Part shown: piece by piece, positions 27,401 to 37,479 of the stretch
How the letters are laid out: each line of letters begins with the position of its first letter
Numbering within the stretch: position 1 is the first letter of the stretch
Assembly (NCBI GenBank): GCA_030280995.1
Contig: JASXTE010000019.1
Coordinates: 7,799,501-7,863,500, forward strand
DNA length: 64,000 bases
Direction of reading: 5' to 3'
From: Hemileia vastatrix
Lineage: Eukaryota > Basidiomycota > Pucciniomycetes > Pucciniales > Zaghouaniaceae
Notes under the pieces: model-generated
Databases searched by the model: none
Seen by the model: the letters and a program-made list of their open reading frames with translations, nothing else
What the model was told of the DNA's origin: nothing
Position numbers and translations under genes: made by a program

Positions 27401-27817
27401 GTACAACCTTCTTTGCTCAAATGATGAATCAGAGAAAGCTTTGCTGCCTGCCACATAATTATTTGGCTATACCGTTCCCCGAGATTTGAGTTTCTAGAGA
27501 CTGTTGAAGATACTTCTGCCCCCAATAGCAACTGCCCCTATGTAATAAATCATTGAAACATCATAAAGACTTTAATTCTCACATTGAACTATAGATATAC
27601 AGCTTACTGTTTCTGTGGAGCGGGAACTTCCAATGTTAAGTGGATTGTTGGAAGAAATAACCATCTGGGCCTTCCTATTTCTTTCCTCTTGATGTTTTGC
27701 ATAAGAATTAGAGCTTTTGAAAGCCATACCAACTTCAAAGGACCCAGAAGAAGTTTGATACTTTCTATTGACACATCCAAGATCTTGACATTGACATACA
27801 TGAAAAAATGGAGGCAT
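24430..27817 (-). CDS. Tnp2/Plavaka-like CACTA transposase
   Basis: Exons are 27817-27608, 27537-25200, 25133-24517 and probably 24438-24430. If the last intron is retained the frame ends at 24439 instead. The product is about 1055-1080 aa. The N-terminus has a Cys-rich zinc-binding start (HVCQCQDLGCV) and a second Cys pair (CCPKCFALY). The central catalytic region shows LYVDWFRPGGNRIGGHQKSV, MNLPQEDRYKMEN and SIIPGPTEPT, followed by SHSAKMFCSFC and a CSIDVMHSHMLGNLKDH segment, the fungal Tnp2/Plavaka signature. Residues about 530-680 are a low-complexity Ser/Arg/Lys insertion. The C-terminal part includes TWSGERVNHILSEI joined across an intron to IPLTML. It catalyses cut-and-paste excision and insertion at the TIRs. 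All exons are open with no stop, so the element may still be mobile. Confidence 0.85.
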
Positions 27818-28892
27818 TGTAATTGTGATAATTGTAGGAATAAGTTAGCTATTCGAAGTTACCGATTGAAGGTATTCCTTTTTTTGAAAGGCACTAGCTA
27901 ATATAAGCTACATTTTTTTATCAAAAGAATATGATGGAATATGTGTTGAAATTATTTAAGTTTAAATGTTTAATTTTTAATCGGATAAATTATATATTAA
28001 TTTAAAGTTATGCAGTCTACTTTATTTGTATTCTGTATACTCTCTGCATTTGTACAACAATGCATGCATGTTTATCAGAATATTTTCTATCATAGAAAAA
28101 ATTCTGTTGTACGCACAAGCATCTTAATTATTTTTCTATCAAATGCCTTCTGAGTTATATCTAACTACCCTATAATTATTTGATTTTGATAAAAATTCTT
28201 AGTTATGGACTATAAGAAAAGTAATCCATATTTTTAACATAATTATTTAAAAAATTACCCCAAAAATCAAAGTTAAACCCAAAAATAAGTTTAATATTTT
28301 GTAAAAAACAATCACAAACATATTTCTTTCAACTTGAAAATTGGTCTGTACTAGGTAGAATTTTCTATAAAGAAAAAATCAAAAATACTCAAATAATAGA
28401 TGCTACAAAAGTGTAAACCTTAAAGAATTACATAAAAGCTGAAACCTTGTATAACTTTTCATACATAAATGCGATGAAGTGACACTCTAGTCTATTTATT
28501 CAGGTTGAAAAAAATTACTCAAAAGAATATGTATTACTATCATATTGGACCAAAAATAATTTTTTGGTAATCAAAAAATGAACATAGCCTCACATTTAAC
28601 AAATTATTTTTGTGGAAGAATTTTTTGAAAAGAAAAAAAAATCCGTTTCTTAAATGAGTCTGCTTTTATCACATAATCATTCTCTTTATTTTATACCATT
28701 CCTTTTGAGTTCAAGTTGCATATAAAAATATAATTTATGCATATTATAATTCCATAAAGTCGAAATATTTCTTATTCTTAATTTTTGTGATATTTCTCCT
28801 TAAATCAACTTTGATCATAAAGTTTTGGAGCTCAACAATTTATCCTTCCTCTTTGTTTAATTTAATTGAACACTTTCTTAATCTTATTATTT
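27818..28892. other. Intergenic spacer between divergent transposase and accessory gene B
   Basis: This 1.1-kb AT-rich spacer holds the 5' ends of the transposase (-) and of accessory gene B (+), so it may be a bidirectional promoter. No open frame or recognisable regulatory motif is seen. Confidence 0.5.
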
Positions 28893-30014
28893 ATGAACCC
28901 TAGTAGCTCTTACTTTCCTCATGGAAACCTGCCCACAAACACAAGAACACTTAATAGAATTTTTAATGAGACTTTGCCTCCATTCAATTCTCACTTTTGT
29001 AGATCTATACACAATTTTTGTCGTTCACTTTTGGATATGTCACCAGAATCAAATGGATGGAAACAAAACCCTACTGAAGAGCAATTAGACAGATTTTCAT
29101 CATTCGACATGAATTCTTGCAACATTGCCTTTGAACTACCTCATCCAGAATCAAATTCAGCGGTTTCAGAAAAGTTTCCACCAATTTTCCGTGAATCTTT
29201 TATTGAGCACCTTCGCATGTGTGGTTTCCCAGGATCAACTTTCGCTTGGAACCTAGATTGGTTTGACAAATGGAACCAGGTCTTGGCAAATATTCTCATT
29301 AAACACTGGGACAATGCCTTAAAAACCAATAATTTGATTGCATATCCAATTGACTCAACTCAAATTAGCTTCTCAAATCAAACAGGAGTTCTTCACCGTT
29401 GGTTTTTAGGTCATGCTGATAGATTAAGACTTGGGAAGGATTCTCATAGCTCTCAAGAAATAATCAAAGTGAGAAAGCATAAATATAGAATAAAAAAAAA
29501 AGTATGAAAATCCCTTTTTTTTCAACCGTTTTTATTTATGACCTTTATTTCAAATAACAAAGATTCTTAGAATTCAGTTAACCGAACTAAACTTCTTAAA
29601 CAACTTCCACATTGTGAAACTTATCACAACCTTTTCACAAACATCAAATGTTGTTCAGACACCGAAATTGATAATGATGGATCGTTAAGACGTATCTTAA
29701 TGCAATGGAGGTCTGAAGATTTTTCTAAAGTTGCACAATATCTTGACCAACAACACTTTGATATTCGAGATAATTCAACCTACTCTGGCAGTGTGCTAAA
29801 GGACTTGGCCTTGTACAAAAGAATCAGTTTGGTTTCAACATTATCCCCTAACCTTAATCCTTCTCATGTCCCCCGGGGTTTGCCGAATGACTGTTATTCT
29901 CCCTTATATCTTGCATCTCTAAATCCTCAACAACTCAGACTTTTAAATCCTCAAAATCCCATAAATTTACCTGCTCTCCTTGAAATTCTTTGTTCCTCTA
30001 ATGTGAGTGATTGA
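28893..30014 (+). CDS. Accessory protein B, diverged paralogue of A (350 aa)
   Basis: There are two exons, 28893-29501 and 29571-30014, with a 69-bp GTATGA...CTTAG intron, totalling 351 codons including the stop. The start is the ATG at 28893 (MNPSSSYFPH); the frame is open further up but only to a TTG. Shared features with accessory A are a CGFPGSTFAWNLDWFDKWNQV core (A has GFRKFTFDW...STWNQV), a basic helix before the intron (VRKHKYRIKKK), and the C-terminal signature LPNDCYSPLYLASL. It lacks A's Pro-rich first exon. The last intron occupies the homologous position in both, so the pair descends from one gene by duplication. It is transcribed divergently from the transposase. Its 3' end overlaps the SNF2 model by 17 bp tail to tail. 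Function unknown. Confidence 0.75.
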
Positions 30015-32426
30015 CAAACTCCCTTAATAATAGGTTTGCACACTCATACTCCTCATTTCCACTGTTTGGGACACTTAGACTTGAAAACAAAAACATAATT
30101 TTAATGATTACTATTATCATTAAAATTTATAGAAATGAAATTTGGCTTACATTGTTAGCTCCATTTTTTTCCTTTGAATCTTATACATGCTGAATTCTAT
30201 ACTTCCTTGTACAAAATAATTCAAAACATTTACTTCATTTTGCTGCCCCATTCTATACAGCCGATCAACAGCCTGTTGCTCAACTGCTGGATTCCAATTT
30301 GGCTCCTATTTCAACATTGAACATATAAAAAATTTAATATTTTTGTTCTTAATATGAAATAAAAGACATTGAGCTCACCATTATATATACATTTTGAGCA
30401 CACCTGAGATCTATACCCACTCCTGCAGCCTGAATCGTTCCAACCAAAACTTGGCAATTTTTATTAAAATGGAATTCATGCATATTTTTGTCTCACTTTG
30501 TCCGGCTGAGTTCACCCGTAAGCTGGGTATACCTAATATTGTGGTCATCTAAAGCCATTTTTATTCTATTTTGAAATATTAGAAAATTGTTTTTAATAAG
30601 CCAACACAATTTTGTAAAACAATTCATTATAGAATCACTTACATCTGCAAAAAGTCTGCAAAGTTGGAGAATATAACAGCTTTTGGAAAATTTATATCCC
30701 TTTCACCAGACAAAAAGTTTTTTAAGTGGCCTATAAGATGACAAATCTTTGCGGAATGCTGCCAGGTGAAATCAAAAGTTGGAGTTTCATCCAGATTTTC
30801 GTAGATTGGATGGTTGCAGAATTTTCTTAAAATCATCAGCTCTCTTAGAAACTCAGATGAGTCCCAAGGGAAGTCAGTGCTTCTGGAGGGCCCATATCGC
30901 TCAGTGAATCCTTCTTGAAGCACATCAAGTTTAGACCTCCATGTATCTGCTAATTGAACCGATATCCCCCTTTGAATCTTTTTTGGAAGAGACAAAATTG
31001 CATCCTTTGTTCTACGTAGGCTTATGACTTTCATTAAGTGATTGATTGATTTAATAGAATTAGCCTTTCCTTTTTGCAAACCTGGAAAAAGGAAATTCTT
31101 CCATAACCAGTCTTCTTGCCACTTTTCGATTCTAAGAAAAAATATGAGACTTTGAAGGTCAGTGGGCCTGTTCTGAAGTGGAGTTCCAGTCAAGCATAGT
31201 CGGTGTTGGGATTCCAAGTCAAATATTGTTTGAGCCCTCTGCGAGTAAGGATTTTTAATGTAACTAAAAGAATATTTATAAAAATTGATAATAAAAATTA
31301 AGTTTTAAGTTTTAGATATAGAAATGGGCACTAACTGAGCTTCATCTAAAACAACTCTATACCAAAAGAGCATTTGAGTCACCGGTATCTTTTTTTGGCT
31401 TTGATTTTTTGACATCGTTGGGCTAGCTATTTCATAGGTCGTTAAAACAATAGCAGTGTCCTGTAGCTCATTGACATTAGTATTTTGACAATCCTTCCCA
31501 TAAAGAACCTTGAAAGGAAGTGCATTATCTTCAAAGTGCACACTTATTTCATTGATCCAATTCGATAGTGTTGCCAGGGGGCATATAATCAGTGTGGCTG
31601 AACTCCGATTAATACCTTCTTGATTTTCTGATACCTGGAATTGTCTTGCTTCACCTTGAGTTGCACTTATAAGAGAAAGAGTTGAAAGTGTCTTTCCCAA
31701 ACCCATATCATCAGCAAGTATTGACCCGTTTCCTTCAGGCGGCAATTGATTGTTAGGAAACTGATCTTTATAGTCATCGAATCCAGTTCTAAGCCAATGG
31801 TTGTCCTGGTGCCTCCACATGATATCCAACTTTTCCTTTAACATTCGTTCATTGTCAATCATAAAATTTATTGCTTGAAGTTGATGTGTTTTGAGAACTG
31901 TTTTGATTCCTCGGATAAGTTGATCAGCTTTCCAATCTTGAGTACTCTGAGATATTTGGAAAGAGCCTTCAAAAATTACATGTGGGATATTAAAAAAGAT
32001 AGTGGAGTCGTAGTTCAGGATTGGACATAAATCGATTTGTGCAGAAGAAAATGCTTCTTTAGCAAGACTGATTAGTGTACTTGAAGAAAAGAGGCATCCC
32101 CAAAGTTGATACTGATTACCAAAAACTGGAACCAAGTAAGCATGAAAATAGAAAGGCTTCATAGGATTCAAGGCACTTCTTTGGTTTAAATGGTGAGATC
32201 CAGAGCCAATGTCACCCAATAGTGGTCCAATGTGCTGACTCTGCACTTGAGAAAGATTACCAACAAGGGTTGGTTTTCTTTCTTCAAATAGTCCAAAAAT
32301 ATGAACATTCGAATGGCCTCGCTGTAAAATTGTGGGGGTCGGTGAGTTTTGAAATCTTGAAATTACATTCATATAAATTTGATCGATTGTTATTGAGAAC
32401 TGTCCAACACATCTGAGACTTGACAT
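29998..32426 (-). pseudogene. SNF2 ATPase/helicase, Rad5/Rad16 type, with one in-frame TGA
   Basis: Exons are 32426-31336, 31263-30643, 30565-30379, 30305-30151 and 30079-29998, all GT-AG (or GTTAGT/GTGAGC) introns. Phases chain to 712 codons including the stop. Motifs appear in order: Walker A ADDMGLGKTLSTL (about residue 245), motif Ia ICPLATLSNW, a DEAH box (split by the first intron, followed by YIKNP), motif III CLTGTPLQN, and helicase C-terminal motifs QLTGELSR, QAAGVGIDLRCAQNVYIM and DRLYRMGQ. The single defect is a TGA at 30493-30495 between RTK and DKNMHEF, where relatives would have a sense codon; a CGA-to-TGA change is the simple explanation. It could be a nonsense mutation, a readthrough site or a sequencing error. 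Everything else is intact. The N-terminal 200 residues lack a recognised HIRAN or RING domain, so it is a short version. It would remodel chromatin or translocate on DNA. Confidence 0.8.
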
Positions 32427-33280
32427 ATTAAGTAAGAATAGTATCTGAAGATAGTGGTTGTTAAAAGATGAATTGAAGCAAAAAATGAAGAATCAGTTTT
32501 GAATAAAACGACAAAATAACTTTTTAGCATATGCTATGCTAAGCTCATAATTCTTTCACATGTATTATTATTATCTTTTTAATAAATATTGGAAGTAAAT
32601 CAATGATAACTGAAATGAATAATATGTCTTAAAAATAAATCTTGAGCCTATAGAGTAAATTTTGGTTTGTGGAGGAAGAAAAATTTTCTCAATAAAAATG
32701 TGCATTATTGTTACATTATAATCACAAAATAGAATAATTTCACTCTTATTACACTTATTTATGTTTCTGTCTAATAGTAAAATGCTTTAGATGTCAGTTC
32801 AAAATCCAAATTGAAACTACTACCTAGAACGATATCTTGATACTAACATACTTTTTGTAAGTCTTTGGAAAGACACTTATGGTGATCTCAATAATATTAA
32901 AATTGATTTGAATTGTATGTTTTATCAAATATCTATGTAGTCTAGTGTAATAATTGAGATACTACAGTTTAACCTTCTGTTACCAACTTGGCAAGAAAAT
33001 ATATGTAGATATTCTTAGAACGAATATCAAATTTTGCTTTCCACAAGATGGGAAAGTGAATATTATGATATGTTAAATGATATGTTCAAGCTTTGCTCAA
33101 TCTGTGCTCAGCTCAAAATCAAAGTAATCACCAAGCTCCAAGAAACCTGTGATTGAGTTTGGTTGAACCTAGGTCTAACTGATTACCAAATCTTTGTCCA
33201 ATTAATTTAAATCTGGTTTCACAATGAACTCCCAACAGCCTTCCAACAGCTTTCCAACCACTTCCCAACATTTTTAAATG
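32427..33280. other. Right subterminal region of the giant transposon, no gene seen
   Basis: AT-rich sequence upstream of the SNF2 gene. The last 200 bp contain repeated CTCAATCTG, GCTCAGCTC and AAGCTCC words that echo the left subterminal region, consistent with transposase-binding subterminal repeats. Confidence 0.55.
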
Positions 33281-33321
33281 AGGGGTATTGCTAGCAATAC
33301 CCCCCCAAATTTTCTGTGGTG
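33281..33321 (-). repeat. Right terminal inverted repeat of the giant transposon
   Basis: This is the reverse complement of 6285-6325 at 39 of 41 positions, ending CTGTGGTG. The interrupted LTR resumes at the next base. Confidence 0.9.
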
Positions 33322-33449
33322 ATATATATATAATAAAATAATATATATTATTATTTTAACCTTATTTTTAAGATATAAGCTTAATCTAGTTAAGGTTATC
33401 TTATTTTAAGCATAAGAAATACTCAGTCCTAAGGATATTTAGGCTGACA
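33322..33449 (-). repeat. 5' LTR, remainder after the giant transposon
   Basis: This matches the last 125-128 bp of the left LTR (to 1563) and ends in CTGACA. The next five bases (TATAT) duplicate 382-386. Confidence 0.9.
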
Positions 33450-34152
33450 TATATAGTGAGGCATTAATTTTTGAATAAGAGAAACAATATGAAGAAAGAA
33501 ACTTATGTGAATATAGGATATGGCTTGAAGAAGCAAGGGAAAGTAGATGTAAAGAAGATTTATGGTGCTGTGTAATAATGAAGAAATACAAAAATACAGC
33601 TATGTTATTTAAACTTGGTGCAGCTGTAAATTTTTTGGCCACTTGTTCACAAAAATTTTGGTAGGTTTTATGTGTCATCAGCTGTCAAAAAAAGTTGACT
33701 GAGCATCTACCTTGTGACATGTCACCACCAGAGCTGGCCCACCCCATCCTCCCAATCAATTTCTGGTGAATGATTCCACCCTCCTATTGATCCTGGACAC
33801 TCCCCCCCTCCAGTTCTTCTTTTGTTATCAGCTGAAATTTTTTTCTTTCTCTGGGTCTTCTTTTATAAATTCATATTGTGTAAGTTTCCTTTTTCTTTTT
33901 TCCTTTGTTTTTTTTCATTCACTAACCTTTTTATTTTCTTTTCCAGCATTCTTTCCACTCCAGTTCTTCTTTTGTTATAAGCCGACAATTTTTCCTTTCT
34001 CCAGGTCTTCTTTTATAAATTCATTTTCTGTAAGTTTCCTTTTTCTTTTTTTTAAACTTCCTTTTTTTCAATATTTTTAATGACCTAATATTCTGTATCT
34101 ATTCTCTTTCTATTAGGACTGTAATCTATCTGTTGATTTCAATCTGCCCCCT

Positions 34153-35581
34153 ATGACCTCTCAAAATCCTTTCATAACTCCTCCCAGTTATCCTCCAAGT
34201 TACTCTCTCTTGGAATTAAACAATATTGATCTGAAAAACAACTCAGTAAACAGATTGCCTTCTGTGCCTTCAAATTTATCCAACAATGATCATGAAGATG
34301 ATTCCCTGCAAGCTCTGATAACTATAAATCTTGAGTTCATACTATTCATGAAGAAGAAGAAAGTCTCAGCTGCTTGAAAATTAAAGGCTACAAGTGAAGC
34401 CGGCCCCCCATGCGCAAGATATGTTCTGAACATGAAAAGTTAAGTTTTTTGTGGGATGTTGAAAACACAAGCCTAAGTGCCTTCAAGAGCCGTGCAATTC
34501 AAACTATCAGAGAAGATGAGAATCAATTGTTGGTTGCACACATTGAAATGGAGCAAAATTCTACATTCTGGGTTGGCATCATTTCAAGATCTGGTGAATT
34601 CTCTGTCCAAACGAAAACTAAGTTGAAAAACAATGAAATTCATAAAAAATACCTAAGTGTGGTGCAACTTGCTTTTCTTGACCGTCAAATCATTCTTCAA
34701 TTGGAGCAAATTGATCCCAAGGGTTCTCATGAGGTTTGTTTCTTTGTTTATTTATTATTTTTATTTCTTTAACTTAGTCTCTTTATTTATTTTTTACAGA
34801 GACTTTGAGCATACCAGGATCTTGAAGCAAGTGTTTCACTCAACATTATTGACAACATTTCTTCTTCAGCAACTAAGAGCATGCAAAGAGATGCAGGACA
34901 TTATGAATGTGTCAAATTAATATTGCAAGTCCATCATAAGATGAGTGAAATTACCAATGGGGAACTTGTTCACTTTTGTGTTAATCCATCCAATCCTCAA
35001 GAGTACTTTATACTAACTTACGATATGTCTGAAACTTGGGTAAATGCTATGGTATGTGTCTTGATCTCATCACCTCACCTCAACATTCTAATTAATTTAG
35101 TAATTTATTTATTTATCTCTTTGAAGAAGGAAAATCTGAAAGAAGTCACCTACCTTGTACCTCCCAAAGCCCCCCAATTTGCTTTCAAGATGAAAATTAA
35201 TAAAAAAAAGGGGTTGTGGTTCTAAAGAAATTCAAGTTTCCTCCTCTCCTGAACAGCTTCCAGCCAGCGATTCTTCAGTCTCTATTCTTTCATCTGATCT
35301 GTGTGAGCTTGAAAATAAATCTCCAATGAGTCTCTTCAAATATTTTTTTTCATAAGGCCAAAGTTGATGCAAATAATGTCAAGCTCCAGGAAGCTATTCA
35401 AAAATTAGGTTTGTTGCATTGGAGTCATTTTCAAGACTATAAAGTTGGAAAATTGATTGAAGCTGGTGCTCCAGATGCCCTTTCAAGGGCTTGTATTTGC
35501 ACATGCAATACTTACAAAGCACATCTTAAAGAGTCTCGTAAGTTGAATAAGAAGCAGAAGCACGGTGTTGGTGCAGCTTGA
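34153..35581 (+). pseudogene. Accessory gene of the Tc1/mariner-type element, decayed
   Basis: An ATG at 34153 (MTSQNPFITPPSY) opens a frame that shifts near 34370. The main segment reads from 34410 (FLWDVENTSLSAFKSRAI...) to SHE before a GTTTGT...TACAG intron. After the intron a TGA (about 34806) breaks the frame before AYQDLEASVSLN and HFCVNPSNPQEYFILTY, followed by a further GTATGT...TGAAG intron. The tail around 35380-35581 reads LGLLHWSHFQDYKVGKLIE and ends at a TGA, resembling a small SAM-like helical domain. I do not recognise the family. At least two stops and two frameshifts make it a pseudogene. Its place inside the inverted repeats says it is element cargo. Confidence 0.6.
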
Positions 35582-36062
35582 GGGAATTTGAATGATATAT
35601 TTAATTGTTTATTTTTCAATTAAAAAGCAGACTTATTATAAAATTATATAAAATATGATAAGATATGATGAAATGAATTTTTGTTGAACTTGAATTTCTC
35701 TAAGTTGAATGTGGCATGTCAAAATTTGGCACAATTCCCACACATTTTTTTTTCTAAAAAAAAAAAAAAAAAAAAGTTTCAAAGAAATTTTTTTTCTATG
35801 TCATCAATGTGCCAAAATTATTTCAAAGTTCCTCTTTTTTAGCTAGAAAAAAAAGGAAAAGTAAAATTATATTTCATTGCAACATTTTCATTAAATTATT
35901 TCAAGCTTGCCTTTTTGGTGGCAAAAAATAAAATCATCATTTATTAAATCTGTAATTTATGGTGTCTACATCAAATTGCATATCTTCAAAAGCTATCTAT
36001 TGAACATATCCACTAGCTTTGAAACATGAGTACATCAAATCCGAGGTGAAAACTATTTTGAC

Positions 36063-37095
36063 TCATATGTTAAATATTTCCTCATCATCTGCTCCTCCCT
36101 TCATAACTTGATGAAAACATAACCTGCTCTTCAAAACACCAAAGCATTTTTCTATGGGGTTAAGGTCTGGTGAATATGCAGGAAGATACAGCAATTTACA
36201 GCCCTTTTTTTCTATTATCTCACTGACACATCCTCCATGGTGAATTGAAACATTGTCCATTACAAGGACACTACAAGGCTCAGGAAAAGGATTCATCATC
36301 AGAATCTATGAAAAAAAAAATTATAGTTCTACATGATAAAAATACAAAACAGAAGAGCTTACCAGAATGTTCTCAAGGTAATATTCTATATCAAATCAAC
36401 AAACAGTTTCTAGTTGGGTAGTTGTTGCAACTAAACCAGAAAGGGAAATTTCAGGGATGACTGTAAATCAATGAGAAGCCCTAACATGAGGACAACACTT
36501 TGTTTGTGTTCTTACTTTAGACCAGCCCTTGCCTCGTTGAACTTCATCAAACAAGATTCCAGACTCATCTGTTTTTTAAATTGGAGTATCAATAGAGAGA
36601 ATTTTAACATATGAATTTACTATGTTTACTTACCAGTGAAAACCAGAATATTGGGATTATATTGGCCAACATTTGACATATATCTAATACTCTGGTCATA
36701 ATCTTTCTTGGGTCAACTTTTTTAGTAGTTTTCTTGCTTGTATGGAGGCATATAACTAGCTCATTATGTATAGTAGATAGACATACCTCCAAATCATAAA
36801 TTTCACACAAAGCCTTTTGCAATTCTATTTGGTATTTGATTGTATCAGTTTCAAGCAATTCTTGAAGGAACTCATGTTGTTCATCATCAAGCTTGAATGG
36901 TTGGCCATGCTTGAGGTAAGTTGATGGGTCAGTAACCACAGCTCTTGTGCTGTGGTAGAGCTTCAACCAACAATATAGAGAGTTTCAATGAATTTTTGAG
37001 GCATTTTTTAAATTTATTACTGATAACCATTCCCCATCAATAGTGGCATTGACAGCCTTAACCTTCAATTGGGGGCCGTACTTGATGAACACCAT
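36063..37095 (-). pseudogene. Tc1/mariner DDE transposase, decayed
   Basis: A likely start ATG at 37095 (MVFIKYGPQLKVKAVN) leads into an N-terminal helix-turn-helix. This is interrupted by TGA at 36985-36987, then LYHSTRAVVTDPSTYLKHG and DDEQHEFLQELL. The catalytic part shows a first Asp in DESGILFDEVQRGKGW, a second in VLVMDNVSIHH and the terminal YSPDLNPIE motif, the DDE_3 pattern. The middle is interrupted by several stops and possible introns (36300-36640). The other copy of the N-terminal region is at 1-360. Confidence 0.78.
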
Positions 37096-37479
37096 GGATG
37101 GAAGTTGAGTTGAGAGGAAAGAACACTGAAAAAGAAAAGAAAAAGGATAGTGAATGAAAAAAAACAAAGGAAAAAAGAAAAAGGAAACTTATGAAATATG
37201 AATTTATAAAAGAAGACCCAGAGAAAGAAAAAATTGTTGGCCAATAACAAAAGAAGAACTGGAGGGGGGAGAGTGTCCAGGATTGATAGGAGGGTGGAAT
37301 CATTCACCAGAAATTGATTGGGAGGATGGGGTGGGCCAGCTCTGGTGGTGACATGTCACAAGGTAGATGCTCAGTCAACTTTTTTTTGACAGATGATGAC
37401 ACATAAAACCTACCAAAATTGCTGTGAACAAGTGGCCAAAAAATTTACAGCTGCACCAAGACTAAATAACATAGCTGTA

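Larger units (their letters stand above)
6285..33321. mobile_element. Giant (27 kb) CACTA/Plavaka-like DNA transposon with cargo
   Basis: The element starts CACCACAG and ends CTGTGGTG. The terminal 41 bp are inverted repeats with 39 of 41 positions matching, including a run of seven G and a perfect palindrome centred on TATTGCTAGCAATA. The empty AT tract in both uninterrupted LTR copies is 13 bases long. The two flanks here total 16 (5 left, 11 right), giving a 3-bp duplication (ATA), as in the CACTA superfamily. Subterminal sequences on both sides are rich in GAGCTC and TTGATC motifs. Inside lie a Tnp2-like transposase (24430-27817), a TET/JBP-like dioxygenase, a SNF2 ATPase relic, two paralogous unknown genes, a five-exon unknown gene, a hairpin array and a palindromic satellite. 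Nothing inside resembles a host housekeeping gene. The nested position makes it younger than the LTR element. Confidence 0.87.
387..33449 (-). mobile_element. Ty3-type LTR retrotransposon, pol-deleted, split by a 27-kb DNA transposon
   Basis: Two near-identical LTRs of about 1177 bp (387-1563, and 5234-6284 continued at 33322-33449) bound a 3.7-kb internal region. Each LTR starts TG and ends CA. The 5 bases left of the element (382-386, TATAT) repeat at 33450-33454, a classic 5-bp target duplication. The coding content is on the minus strand: gag, then the integrase C-terminus with a chromodomain. Protease, RT, RNase H and most of integrase are missing, so it is a non-autonomous internal-deletion derivative. 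A purine tract on the minus strand (GGGGTAAGGGAG) abuts the left LTR as expected for a 3' LTR. I counted about four substitutions between the LTRs over about 1050 bp, implying a recent insertion. Confidence 0.85.
33597..37477. mobile_element. Tc1/mariner-type element with about 360-bp inverted repeats
   Basis: The element begins CAGCTATGTTATTTA and ends with its reverse complement; both ends are flanked by TA (33595-33596 and 37478-37479), the Tc1/mariner target duplication. The arms run about 33597-33956 and 37115-37477, aligned with small indels. The left arm carries an extra partial duplication (about 33819-33880 repeated at 33960-34050). Inside are a disrupted DDE transposase on the minus strand and a disrupted accessory gene on the plus strand. 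Confidence 0.78.

Noticed and set aside
24430..27817. KDZ (Kyakuja-Dileera-Zisupton) transposase
   Set aside because: Motifs such as WFRPGGNRIGG and SIIPGPTEPT fit Tnp2/Plavaka rather than KDZ, although KDZ elements also carry TET/JBP genes.
6285..33321. Starship-type giant fungal element
   Set aside because: No DUF3435 tyrosine-recombinase captain at an edge; true TIRs, a 3-bp duplication and a Tnp2-like transposase indicate CACTA-type instead.
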